From: Pegoplata infirma
Lineage: Eukaryota > Arthropoda > Insecta > Diptera > Anthomyiidae
Assembly (NCBI GenBank): GCA_963921195.1
Contig: OY992537.1
Coordinates: 151,437,844-151,501,843, forward strand
Direction: 5' to 3'
DNA length: 64,000 nucleotides
This document shows positions 22,818-34,079 of this stretch, in pieces. Numbering within the stretch: position 1 is the stretch's first letter; each line of letters starts with the position of its first letter. Position numbers and translations under genes: made by a program. The notes below the pieces were generated by a model. It saw only the letters and a list, made by a program, of their open reading frames with translations, had not been told where the DNA came from and did no database searches.

Positions 22818-24970
22818 TATATGGGGGTTTTCGTGTCAACTGACACAACTTTTGAAACCGATGTCTTCCGATCGGGATGAAATTTGCACCAAGGTTAGTC
22901 CTATTGGATAGTAGTTCAGACATCATTTTTCAACGAGATCGGTCAAGAACTCTCTGAGTTAGAGGGGGTCGAAATTTGACATTTTGGCCAAAGAGGTGTT
23001 GATTCTCATCCATGTAACTTCTTACCTATTGTTTTTAGCAAAATGTGTCCCAAAGAGTTTAGATAGCTATTTCTTCAGTCTTTCGAAAAAAAAATATAAA
23101 AAAAATACAAAAAAAAAATTTTGATTTTTTTTCTTAAAAATCCAAAACTTTTTTGACTTTTTCCTCAAATTGGGCCCTTTTTTTTTTTTTTTTTTTTGAT
23201 TCAAAAGAAAGCTTATGTGATTTCCTTTAAGAGCTATGGGGTCGCTTAGTGGGATGAGAGTGGGATATCTATGAAAAATTTTTTTTTTTAACTTTGGAGC
23301 ACAAAAAACCGTTCTTCAATTTGCACTATTAGGCGTGGGATAGCTAACCAGTTTTCGATTTCGATCCGCGATACCCTCTAATTTTTTATGTTCGAAAAAG
23401 AAAGCACGAGCCAAAAAATGGGGGCGGTGGGGAGGGGCCATATGGCCCCTCAGTGGGGTCAAATTTGGGCGTAAAGAGGTAAAAATCCTCAAAAAGCCCC
23501 AAAACTCCCCTAGAAACGCCCCTGGAGGGGTGCAATGTGAGACCGACCTCCAATAATTTTCTGCCCCCAACATTTTTCTTAAACATACCTTACCCCTATT
23601 TCCACTTCCTAAGGGGGCTCCCATACAAACCATTTTTAAAAAATTTTATCCTACCATTCTAACTTACCCTAAAGTGCCCCTAGTGGGGCCAAATGTATGA
23701 CCGACCTCCATTATTTTATTAATTCCAACATTTTTTGCAAACATACCTACAATGTATCTTTAACTCTTAAGGTGGTCCCCATACATTTCTTTTATTTTTT
23801 ATAAATTTGTTTTATTAAACCAGCTCCTACCGCCCCTGCCGTGCCTCCTAGAGAGATAAAAATTACGACCAACCCCCATTATTTTTTAGTTACCAACATT
23901 TTGTCCGAACATCATAACATCCTATCTCCACTTCCTAAAGGCCTCCCATACATTATAAAAACATGTATTTTTAAAAACTAATAAAAAAATAAAAAAAAAT
24001 GTATGGGGACCCCCTTAAGAGCTGAAAATAAAGGGTAGGTATATTCTGAGAAAATGTTGGAGTTGAAAAAATATTGGGGGTCGGTCATACATTTTACTTC
24101 TCTAGGGGCACCCTATGGACAGTTAGAGCGGTAGGAGCAAATTTTATAAAAATGTCATTTTGTATGGGAGCCCCCTTAGGAAGTAGAAATAGGGGTAAGG
24201 TATGTTCAAGAAAAATGTTGGGGGCAGAAAATTATTGGAGGTCGGTCTCACATTGCACCCCTCCAGGGGCGTTTCTAGGGGAGTTTTGGGGCTTTTTGAG
24301 GATTTTTACCTCTTTACGCCCAACTTTGATCCCACTGAGGGGCCATATGGCCCCTCCCCACCGCCCCCATTTTTTGGCTTGTGCTTTCTTTTTCGAACAT
24401 AAACAAATTAGAGGGTATAGCGGATCGAAATCGAAAACTGGTTAGCTATCCCACGCCTAATAGTGCAAATTGAAGAACGGTTTTTTGTGCTCCAAAGTTA
24501 AAAAAAAAATTTTTTCATAGATATCCCACTCGCATCCCACTAAGTGACCCCATAGCTCTTAAAGGAAATCACATAAGCTTTCTTCTGAATCAAAAAAAAA
24601 AAAAAAAAAAAGGGCCCAATTTGAGGAAAAAGTCAAAAAAGTTTTGGATTTTTAAGAAAAAAAATCAAAAATTTTTTTTTTATTTTTTTTTTATTTTTTT
24701 CTCGAAAGACTGAAGAAATAACTATCTAATCTCTTTGGGATACATTTTGCTAAAAACAATAGGTAAGAAGTTACATGGATGAGAATCAACACCTCTTTGG
24801 CCAAAATGTCAAATTTCGACCCCCTCTAACTCAGAGAGTTCTTGACCGATCTCGTTGAAAAATTATGACTGAGCTACTATCCAATAGGACTAACTTTGGT
24901 GCAAATTTCATCCCGATCGGAAGACATCGGTTTCTAAAGTTGTGTCAGTTGACACGAAAACCCCCATATA
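22818..24970. mobile_element. 2.15-kb palindromic fold-back element inside the MADF gene
   Basis: The outer ends TATATGGGGGTTTTCGTGTC mirror each other. Arms of roughly 1 kb stay alignable almost to a centre near 23900, with point differences and small indels. Inner parts (about 23530-24250) consist of diverged copies of the same unit type as the 6025-11130 array (ccgacc..cattattttt, cctatttccacttcctaag). The bases around the ends (tata on both sides) may hold a short duplication. It splits MADF domain 1. No gene. Confidence 0.85.
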
Positions 24971-25067
24971 CGTAAATAATCCGTGCATTTGGGACCAACG
25001 TGTCCCTAAGTACAACAATAAAAAATACATAGAGCCAGTTCACCTTCTGCTTATCGAAAGCATGCGG

Positions 25068-25107
25068 CAAGTAGAACCCAACGCCACCAAGTAGAACCCA
25101 ACGCCAC
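25068..25107 (+). repeat. 20-bp perfect tandem duplication
   Basis: caagtagaacccaacgccac occurs twice in a row. It falls in the first MADF domain and adds 20 bases, which shifts the frame and brings in a TAG. One copy alone would keep the frame open. Confidence 0.95.
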
Positions 25108-25509
25108 CAAACTAAAGAAAAAGATCTATGGGTGTGACACCCGCAATTCCTTTTGCTCATTTTATGATAAACTTAAACCCACAATTGAGTATGACAATAG
25201 CAAAAAAAAAATGCATTAAAATTATTTTCAGAAATTTATTTTCGAACTGAATTTATGTGGAACGAAAGCCACAAGAATTTTAAAAACACAAAAACAAAAA
25301 AATGTTGGCAGTTCTTCAAGAAATAAATCCAGCCGCAAATCAGACAGATGTTGCATCTCATTTAAAATCCCTGTTGGAAACAGCACGCAGGCATGTTATC
25401 AAGTTGCGAGAGTCACCTGAATGGAAACATAACATTTTGGATTATGAAATTAAAAAAAGACTTTTTTAAATATAAACTTAAAATATTTTCAACGCAAAAC
25501 CAAACATCT

Positions 25510-25830
25510 GATGAAGATGAGGAAAGCGAAGAAGAAGAAGAAGAGGAAAATGAAAAGGAAAAGAGAAACGAAAAGGAAGAGGAAATGGAAAAAAAACAGC
25601 AGGAAATGAAAAAGAAAAAAGAAAAAGAAAAAGAAAAAGAAAAAGAAAAAGAAAAAGAAAAGGAAAAGGAAAAGGAAAAAGAAAAGGAAAAGAAAAAGGA
25701 AAAGGAAAAGGAAAAAGAAAAGGAAAAGGAGAACGAAAACGAAATAGAAATGGAAATAGAAATGGAAATGGAAATAGAAATGGAAATGGAAGTCCAAAAA
25801 GAAATGATAAATGAGAAAGAGAAAATGGAA
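25510..25830 (+). repeat. GAAAAG/GAAAAA purine-rich low-complexity tract
   Basis: Almost pure purine on the + strand, coding for Glu/Lys alternation within the MADF gene tail. Could form triplex or slip during copying; the opposite-strand Phe-rich frames are artefacts. Confidence 0.85.
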
Positions 25831-26539
25831 GAAGAAAAGAAGACAGGAGCAATAAGAAAGGGTTGGAATAAGAATGTTTTTGATTTTAGTGATACTTCAT
25901 CATCATTGGAGTATGAACTTGAAAATAAAAAAAATGAAGACGGGGAAGTGGTAGAGGAATTAAACGAATTTATTGCTGATGCTTTTCAAGAGGATGAGGA
26001 AGATGAGGAGGATGAGAATAATGAGGGTGCGGTTGGTTATATTGATAGTGCTGCTGCTTTAACATGGCAAAACCAAACCCAACAGCATCAATTAACAAAT
26101 GCTGAAATAATGTCCGCAACATTGATGGGCAATCTAGCTGGATTGAGGCTAGCTCAAATGGACAAAAATCAAAAGGATATAGCCGAAAAACAAATTATGG
26201 AAGTCCTTTTTCGTTTGGCAGAAAAAAATGAAGATGAAAAGAAATGATGTTTGTAATATTTTTTTAAATACAAAAAATAAAAACAATACAAAACAAAAAA
26301 AATATTTTCTATATACATACATACATATTTATAATAAATTTGAAAAAAAATAAAGAAAATTACAAAAAAAATCAAAAAATAAATGTGTTTGTATTTCACT
26401 TTTTATTCGTTTCAGAAAATTAAAAAAAGAAGCAATTTTTATTTTTATTTTTTATGCATCAGAAAATAAAAAAAAAAACACAAAATTTGTGTATTAATTA
26501 AAGTTGCTATTAGTTAAAAGTTTTCGAAACAATTGAAAA

Positions 26540-26611
26540 TAAGGAATGGTGTAGAGGATAAGCACTTTGACTACTAGACCGATGATCGCCGGTTCGATTT
26601 CAGCTGATGGC
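26540..26611 (+). tRNA. tRNA-like module 8 (centre)
   Basis: 72-nt frame with T8, G9-G10, A14, G18, A21 and C32-T33. Positions 34-36 read ACT. Box A is TGGTGTAGAGG and box B CGGTTCGATTTC. The T stem has four of five pairs, the acceptor stem is lost. Paralogue of module 5. It stands between the two MADF genes. Confidence 0.48.
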
Positions 26612-26781
26612 GTTTATATATATATTTTTTTTAATTATTGAAATGAACAATTAACATAAAAAATAAAAAAAAATTTTAAAAAGAACCAAAAAAAATAAAA
26701 TAAAAATACACATTAAAAACACAATGTAAAAAACACATTATCGGTGGATGCCAATTGAAAGACCTCCCTAGTAAGTGAAAC

Positions 26782-26789
26782 TATAAAAA
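26782..26789 (+). promoter_or_regulatory. TATA box of the second MADF gene
   Basis: tataaaaa, 54 bases before the ATG at 26843 (26836 is an earlier ATG with a very short frame). A start site about 30 bases on (catcttcaacttc) would be typical for insects. Confidence 0.5.
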
Positions 26790-26842
26790 CCTAAAACATC
26801 TTCAACTTCATCTTACTGCAATCGTGAACATCGAAATGAAAC

Positions 26843-27539
26843 ATGAAAGAATTCAACGAAAATTATGAAAACTATTCAACAGATTTCTACAAGGATTTTA
26901 TTAACACCTTTAAGAAACAAAGATGTTTATGGGACAAAAATTCTAAGGACTACAATTGTTTAATTAAACGAACAGAATCCCTCTACATACTTAACGAAAT
27001 GATGAAAAATCAAGGCGTAGACGATTATAAAAATGAGGCAAAAAAGCGGTTAGACAACTGAGGCTAATTTTTAATATTGAAATGGGCAATATATTAGCCA
27101 ACCAACGGTATAAACCAAAGTTTAAAAATTTTTATTTGTTGAGTTTTTGGCAAGCTCGCATGAAATAAAGCTGCTTAACCATATAAAAAAAACCTTTGGT
27201 GAAAACCAAACTGAAAATACTCAAACATCACCATCAACATCAGCAATACCACAATCACCATCACCACTACCACCAGCTCCAGCACCATCACCAGCACCAT
27301 CACTATCACAAGCACCATCACTAGCGCCAGCACCATCACCACCAATCACAATTATTCATAAAGAAAACGAAAAAAGTATAAAGGATGAGGAAAAGGAAAT
27401 TGTTTCTCAACTAATTACAGCATACATATTGCAAATTCAAAATGATGGGTTAAGAAAAAAAGCAAAAAGCTTAATATTAGAAATTTTAAACATAGGTCTA
27501 AAAGGCGAACTGAAGCCGGAAGACACATTTTTATAATAT
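26843..27539 (+). pseudogene. Second MADF-domain protein gene, frameshifted
   Basis: ATG 26843. Residues 14-72 (DFYKDFINTFKKQRCLWD, KNSKDYNCLIKR, KKRLDN) form a MADF domain with its Trp and Tyr landmarks. A TGA at 27059 stops this frame. The expected continuation is in the next frame (LRLIFNIEMGN, YKPKFKNFYLLSFW), matching the typical end of the domain. After a further shift near 27150 a linker rich in Pro, Ala and Ser follows, then a C-terminal helix region (EIVSQLITAYILQIQNDG, AKSLILEIL) like that of other MADF proteins. Stop at 27537. Two shifts within 120 bases argue for decay, though short introns cannot be excluded. Confidence 0.6.
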
Positions 27540-28468
27540 TATAATTATTTTTTAGTTGTGTACATTCAAAAGAATAACTCTGTAAAAAAAAATCTACACT
27601 CTAAAAAATGCATGTAACTTTACTATTATTAAGTTAGTAATTTTTCATGTATATTTACAGAAAATGCGCAAATGTAAACACGTTGTGTTTTATTTGTAAA
27701 AATCAATGATGGGTACCAATACCTTTTCGATACCAATACCCGTTAATACCAATTCAAATTGAAAACCAATACCAATTAAAAACCAATACCTTTATGTGTG
27801 CGATACCAATACCGATAAAAAACCAATACTGATTCCCCACTACCAATACCAATTAAAAACCAATACTTTTATTCTTCAAAACCAATACCAATAAAAAACC
27901 AATACCAATTCATTTTTTTCTACTTTCGTATCGGTTTTGTTTCGGTTTTTTGAATTCTTATTTTCGTTTGTTTTAATTGTGACGTCAAACATTTTCTTTC
28001 CATCACATTATTAAGTTTTACCTGACTAACGAATTGCTACAGATGTTCACAAAAGATGTTACATCGATCAGTAATCGTTTGCATGCAAAGTCATATAACA
28101 AAAAGGAGTTAGCTACTTGAGTTTTAAAAGCCATAAAAACATAAAACAAATATTTTTTTGTCACGTTACGTGATTTTTATGACCTCTAATAAAATTATAT
28201 CTTAAAAAATTTAGACCTTTTCTGTAATGAAATTTTTTCTTTTGCAAACATTATTAATATGTGATACACATGTATTGAATGTCACTGCACTGTCCTTTGC
28301 GTTGTAAAAAAAAATACAAATGTCCTTTTTTGGAAATCCCAAAATGTTAATCAAGCACTCGTTACAAAATTATATGTTACAACACCAGAATCCAGAAAAA
28401 AAAATTTTGTTTGTTTTATTAGAGGCACAGTCATATTATAAAAGAATTTAAGAACGCATAATGTGCGG

Positions 28469-28710
28469 TTCACACTTGCTATTTTTGAGAGTTTAAGGGT
28501 TACGTGTTTAAAAAGTTATTTGTTCTGTATCCATTACGTTTTTATACCAAATTCGCATTCATTTTTTTAAACATGTTTATGTACCTTAAAACGTTTAAAC
28601 TTAAACATGTTTAAGTGGTTAAACATGTTTAAAGAAATGAATGCGAATTTGGTATTATTCAGTTACTGGTGTTTTGTTAAACAACTTGTTTAAGGTCAAA
28701 AGTGTGAACT
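28469..28710. mobile_element. Miniature element, TTCACACTT ends, with nested hairpin
   Basis: Starts gttcacacttgct and ends aaaagtgtgaac. Inside, accaaattcgcattcattt (about 28547) mirrors aatgaatgcgaatttggt (about 28637) around aaacatgttta repeats, a nested palindrome. Related to the element at 14530. Confidence 0.6.
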
Positions 28711-28889
28711 CCATATAAGAAAAACAATTTGCCCGTGTAATTACAAAAAGATCTAAAATCGAAAAAGGGGCCCCTGCACGATAACCCATTTCAATCAACT
28801 TTAAAAAAAAAAATTGTATGAAAGGATGGATTTCAGGTATATTTTGTTACAAATGTTAAGTGTCATCTTTCTGCAATTAAAAACAAGTA

Positions 28890-30706
28890 AGAAAATTATA
28901 GTCGGTCAAGACCGACCATATAATACCCTACTTTCACCCTATTTTCATGAAATTTGAGAGATTTATGTGAAAATCGGGAAGGTGGTTTGTATGGGGGCTA
29001 CAAGAAGGACAGGTCCGATTTCTTTAAAATTCGGAATGGTGATTTGTGAAACATGACTACCTGCCAAATTTCGAAAAGATACCTATTAAAATACGGCTAT
29101 TAGAGTCATTTGAGCCAAATTAAAGAGGACATTTGTATGGGGGCTAGGTCTAAATATATTTTTACAATTTCAATAGGCTTTGTCCTTGGGCAAAAAGAGG
29201 CTTAAGAGCTAAAACACCTCAATTCAACCGAGGAGTTGACCGCACCCCCTCAAAATTTAATGAAATTAAGTACTGATGTTTACTTTAACAAAAAAGAGAT
29301 TTTCCCAATTTTTCAGGCTTGTGGTCATTCCAGTATTCGAGATATGGGGTCTTGAAAATTGGCAAAATCGTATATATTTGACAAAAGTGTTCTGAGATAA
29401 ATAAAGATAACTCGAAAAGTAATTACAAAACACGTCTCAGTCAGGTCGCAAATAATAGATAATAAGACAGCCTTTAAAATGGCATTCCCCAAGATTTTTT
29501 TTGAAAAAGGTCAAAGGTCATTGGTTTTAACCTTAATTTTTGGAGAGCTATATCTCAAAAAACGATATTTTTAAAATTTTGGAAAAAATATATGTGATTA
29601 AGAATCATCTATACTACTTAAGTTTAAATTTTCAGGATGGAGACTTCATTGGAACTTTTTATATTAATAGAAACGTTGTGACAGGAAAGAAAAAGCGGTG
29701 TAATTTCCCTTAGAAAAAAAATATTTTTTTTTTGTCTTTGAAATTCTGCTACCAAAGTTCATTTTTCTGAATGTTTTTGACGTGCTGAGTCCAAATAAGT
29801 ATGACCTTTGAACTGGCCTATCGCTATTACTTTTCAAGATATATGCAGCTAAATTTTCAAAAATAACACAGCAATAGCATTTTAGCAATTTTCACATATT
29901 TATGTGCAGATATCTCGAAAACTAATAGCGATAGGCCAGTTCAAAGGTCATATTTGAACTCAGCACGTCAAAAAGATTCAGAAAAATAAATTTTGGTACC
30001 AGAATTTTAAAGAGAAAAAATAATATTTTTTTTCTAAGGGAAATTACACCGCTTTTTCTTTCCTGTCACAACGTTTCTATTAATATAAAAAGTTCCAATG
30101 AAGTCTCCATCCTGAAAATTTAAACTTAAGTAGTATAGATGATTCTTAGTCACATATATTTTTTCCAAAATTTTAAAAATATTGTTTTTTGAGATATAGC
30201 TCTCCAAAAATTAAGGTAAAACCAATGACCTTTGACCTTTTTCAAAAAAAATCTTGAGGAACGCCATTTTAAAGGCTGGGTTATTACCTATTATTTGCGA
30301 CCTGACTGAGACGTGTATTGTAATTACTTTTCGAGTTATCTTTATTTATCTCAGAACACTTTTGTCAAATATATACGATTTTGCCAATTTTCAAGACCCC
30401 ATATCTCGGGAAGAAAAAGTACCAAAAGTCAAAAATTTTGGCATTATGATTTTTTTGTAAGGGCCCAACAATATTCCAAGTTTCATTCGAAAGGGGTAAG
30501 GTCAAAAATTCTACTTTTTTCGGTTGAATTGAGGTGTTTTAACTCTTAAGTTTTAAATTTCAAGTCAATTGATTAAAATTTGCGACCTGTATCGTGTTTA
30601 CACCGTTTACATGGACATACAGACGGACATCGCTAAATCGACTTAAAAAGTAATTCTGAGTCGATCGGTATACTTAAAGGTGGCTCTAGGACCAATATTT
30701 CGGCTA
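28890..30706. repeat. Repeat with 'accgaccatataataccct' start and 1-kb inverted core
   Basis: Begins near a tcggtcaagaccgacc palindrome. The core 29338-30408 is an inverted repeat of about 500-bp arms around a centre near 29875 (left gagatatggggtcttg, right inverse; tcaaaggtcattgg and inverse). It continues with catcgctaaatcgactta and ggaccaatatttcgg, and resumes after a nested element as acatcagcacaaactc and tataccctgtacc, common in fly intergenic repeats. No gene. Confidence 0.65.
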
Positions 30707-31431
30707 CCCAGGAAAATTTTTCAGAACCGATTCCGATAACACTTGTTCGAGAACAGGTTCTTCGGTAATCAAACACTATTACACTTTAATTATTCAGAAC
30801 AAGTTAAGTGAATATTATAGTGAAGCTTGTTCTATGCAATCTAAATTTCATAACATTTTGGTTCTCAGGAATTAAAAAAAAATTATGTGTCAAAAAAATT
30901 AAAAAATAAAAATCATTTTTTTTTGTGTTCACCAAGAAAAAACAGGAAATTCTATGAAAATATCAGGATATTATCGTGAAAATTGTTGATACGAAGGTAA
31001 GTAAATTAAATTTTGATTGTCTGGGTCGGGACAAATACTAATAAAATAATGTTTTTCATTTTTGTTTGCAGAAAATTCATGTTCTGGTGTATCTTTATTG
31101 CAAGGCCCAAAATGCAATTTTGGAGGCCAAAAGGGATGTATGTGTGTTAAAAAAAAATTAATATACGATGTCATATAGGATTATCTTTACCTTTTTTTAA
31201 TAAATTAATGCAATTCAAAATATTTCTTTAATTCTTATTTCTGTTCTAAATTTTACTTCTAGAACCGGTTCCGAAGAACAAAAATGTGTTCCAATTTTGC
31301 TTACAAACACCTGTTGCTTTTGGGACAATCCCTTTGTAAAAAGAATCGGTGTTGCACAAGAATTAGAACAGGTTCTAGGGAAGTATAAGTTGTTCCACAA
31401 TCGGTTCTTTGCAACCGAAAATTTTGCTGGG
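30707..31431. mobile_element. 725-bp element, CCCAGGAAAATTTT ends, TA duplication
   Basis: Ends CCCAGGAAAATTTTTC and (inverted) CCCAGCAAAATTTTCGG, flanked by TA (30705-30706 and 31432-31433). Both subterminal zones hold agaaccg/gttctt words. Interrupts the repeat starting at 28890. Confidence 0.7.
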
Positions 31432-31433
31432 TA

Positions 31434-33299
31434 GTTTCAAACATCAGCACAAACTCATTATACCCTGTACCATAGTGTGGTGTAGGGTATAAATATCTCC
31501 CTTACCACCGCAATTTATGTGTACATTAAATGCAATGTGAATCAGCACAGAAAATGTTTCAAGCATAAAATGTTGAAATACAGGCTTTTCTGGAATAACG
31601 GAATATTAAAAATTTTTTTTTGACAAGATTTTTAAGATTTGCCGGTGCTAATTTCACTAAAAAAGTATCTTTTTCCAAAAAAGGAAAAATAAAATTGAAT
31701 CTTATACCCAATTCCCACCTGAGGTGAAATCTTGTTCGAACGAGATTTCGATCATATGGTTGTGTATAAAATGATACAGACCATATGATCGAAATCTCGT
31801 TCGAACGAGATTTCACATCAGGTGTGAATAGGCCTTTAGTTTTATAAAATTTCCTTTTTTTAATTTTTCTCAAAAGAGATAAAATTAAAACGCCTTAAAA
31901 TATATATTTTTGTAAACCACTTTTGATTTAGTTGGCTTTAACTTTAATTTTATCATTATTATTTCAAAAAGAAGCGAAAAATAAGTTCTTCTCGCATTGG
32001 TACAGTGGACCTAAATGGAGTAAAAACTGATAAATAAAAATTAGGAAATTTGTTACTCATTTGAGATTATCGAAAATCAAGGAAACTTTTATTTTTTATA
32101 CCCTCCCTCTTCTTTTCCACAATGGAGCATGGTCAGGCTTAAAGGTACCTACAGACGACGCAATATTGTGTACAATATACAATTTTATTGATCGTGTGTG
32201 GGTAAGATTGACGATTGTACAATGGTCAATCTAACCCACACACCATCAATATAATAGGATATTGAACATAATATTGCATTTTATAAATTTTATTTTTTTA
32301 TAAAATTTATTTTAGTTCCATTTTTGAAAACGGACACAAGCGGTCAAATTTTTTGGAAAGTTGGGATAGAAAGGATAATTCTGGCCCAGAAAGTTTTTTG
32401 AAAGGGCGTAGAACTTTTGATAACGATGAGTTTGAAAATGAGGTTTCCACAATTTTTTTTTTTTAAAGGGATTTTAAAAAAAAACTTCACGCAATAATTC
32501 GACCCACTCTCTAGACACTCACTCAGAATTTTTCAACTCAACATCACGTGATTTAAGATGTTATTTAAAATGAAGTGTCCATTCTTGAAAAAGTTTCCTT
32601 GTAGGTCTGAATCCAAAAAGTTTCAAGGCACTTATTTATTATCCTAGGTTACTTTAGGTTAACCTACCCTAATATAGTCACTTAATTTAATAAAAATCGC
32701 TCACGCCTGAATCACGTGGTTTTTTGAGTCACGCAAATTACGGGACCACAGACCATCTCTAATTCAAATACATATTCAAAAGACAAGTGTCTCTTCATTT
32801 GATTCATCTATAACATCTGTAAATTTGATTAAAAATGAAGTGTCCACCCTGAAATAGTTTCCTTGTAGGTCCGATTTCAAAAACTTTCAAGGCACTTATT
32901 AATTACCTTAATATAGGCTTATTTTCTGAATTTCCAAAAAATCGGTTAACATTTACGACCTGTAGAGACTTTTGAACAAAAAACCTACCATAACGCCCCA
33001 GTGTGCACTGTGGGGCGGACAGAAGGACGACGTTAGTTAAATTAATTAATATTAACGACAAAACCTTTTGCATACAAATACCAAAACCGATATAAGATAA
33101 ATACCAATACTTATTAAAAACCGATACCAATTCGAGGCTAAAACCAATACCAATACCCAATACCTAAATAATTCAAAACCAATACCGAAACCTATACCAA
33201 TTCAACAAAAAATGAAAACCAATACCTATACCAATACTAATATAATTTTAAAAACCAATACCAATACCAATACTTTTATCGAATTGGTACCCATCCTTG
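31434..33299. other. Right part of the 5.6-kb hAT-like element, no gene seen
   Basis: Contains a near-perfect hairpin at about 31714-31821 (arms with gaaatctcgttcgaacgagatttc words, ends cacctga and tcaggtg). A smaller inverted pair lies at 32150-32275 (caatattgtgtacaat; ggtcaatctaacccacacac). Two similar phrases aagtgtccA/Cttcttgaaaaa / aagtttccttgtaggtc occur near 32572 and 32837. Otherwise AT-rich. Confidence 0.5.
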
Positions 33300-33579
33300 G
33301 TAAAAATTACACACAAAGTATAGGACATTGTGTGTTGTGAAACATGTTTATAAAATAATAAGCAGTTTCTCTTTAAATATAAATTTTTTCTATGTAAAAT
33401 TTGTTTCAGACACAAAATATGTAATCGTACATAATTTAACATAGTATTATGGAAATTGTCAAAAGTTTTATTAAAATAAAAAAGAAAAAAACAAAATATC
33501 AAATAATTTTAAAAATAAAATTGTAAATGTATGTAGATGAATAAAAACGGACAAAATATTAAAAAAACTATGAAAATCT

Positions 33580-33900
33580 TAAGGTTTTTGGAGTTCCATC
33601 AAGAAGAGATAAACCTGGTGCAACGCTTTTAAGAAAAATTGGTATCCCTCGAAAATGGTAAATTTTTTCCACTAATATTTTTATCTAAATTCTAAAATTG
33701 ATTTATTTTTCTTGTTGTTTATAGAAATTGGGAAAAACACAGCCAACAAATGGTAGACCATGGCACTTCCGATTTTCTGCAGGATCCAGTCAAAATTTTT
33801 TTGTATATGGCCTAAAACTTTTGTCGATTTTTGAAGATTTTAAAAAAAGTCCTGCGATACGTCATATTCATGTTGATGCGCTGAACACGAATGCCTAGAA
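33580..33900 (+). pseudogene. Exon-intron-exon-like fragment, unknown gene
   Basis: GVPSRRDKPGATLLRKIGIP is open up to an AATG/gtaaat donor-like site at 33658. A 66-base AT-rich stretch ends in ttgtttatag at 33724. A second stretch then follows (NWEKHSQQMVDHGTSDFLQD in one frame). The two exons do not join in one frame as they stand. Unrecognised protein. Lies just left of the satellite array in the CACTCTAA element. Confidence 0.3.
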
Positions 33901-34079
33901 AAATTTTAAATCCGGTAAACGGTTTTCTTATCGCTATTTAAAAAATTGCAATTTCTTCACACAGTTACGAAATTAAACAAAAAAACTATTTTTTTTCTTT
34001 GGCCTTTTAATAGATCTTGTGAAGAGCCTTATACAAATTTTATTTGAGCCAAATTTTTGGCGTCGATCAATTTTTTTTT

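Larger units (their letters stand above)
22760..26247 (+). pseudogene. Tandem MADF-domain protein gene, broken
   Basis: Start ATG 22760. MADF domain 1: PKWLEDFLY, then after a 2.15-kb insertion VNNPCIWDQRVPKYNNKKY. A 20-bp tandem duplication (25068-25107) adds a frameshift. FCSFYDKLKPTIE leads to a likely 43-bp intron (25189-25231, gtatga to ttttcag) joined in frame to IYFRTEFMWNESHKNFKN, the start of MADF domain 2. This continues after another shift as LAVLQEINPAANQTDVASHL and ESPEWKHNILDYEIKK. A third shift near 25465 leads into an acidic and Lys-Glu-rich stretch (about 25500-25830). The C-terminus ATLMGNLAGLRLAQMDKNQK, IMEVLFRLAEKN is of the type seen after MADF domains. MADF is a Myb-like DNA-binding fold used by fly regulators and as second proteins of PIF/Harbinger transposons. 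Assembly across the breaks is my inference. Confidence 0.62.
27704..33299. mobile_element. hAT-like element, 5.6 kb, with ACCAATACC repeats
   Basis: Ends CAATGATGGGTACCAAT and (inverted) CAAGGATGGGTACCAAT, flanked by gtaaaaat (27696-27703 and 33300-33307), an nTnnnnAn-type 8-bp duplication. Subterminal zones (27720-27950 and 33060-33290) are full of accaatacc / ggtattgg words, parallel to the accgatacc words of the element at 15221. The interior is a nest of other repeats and has no recognisable transposase. Confidence 0.85.

Noticed and set aside
25478..25852. Phe-rich minus-strand frame
   Set aside because: Antisense shadow of the GAAAAG tract in the MADF gene tail.
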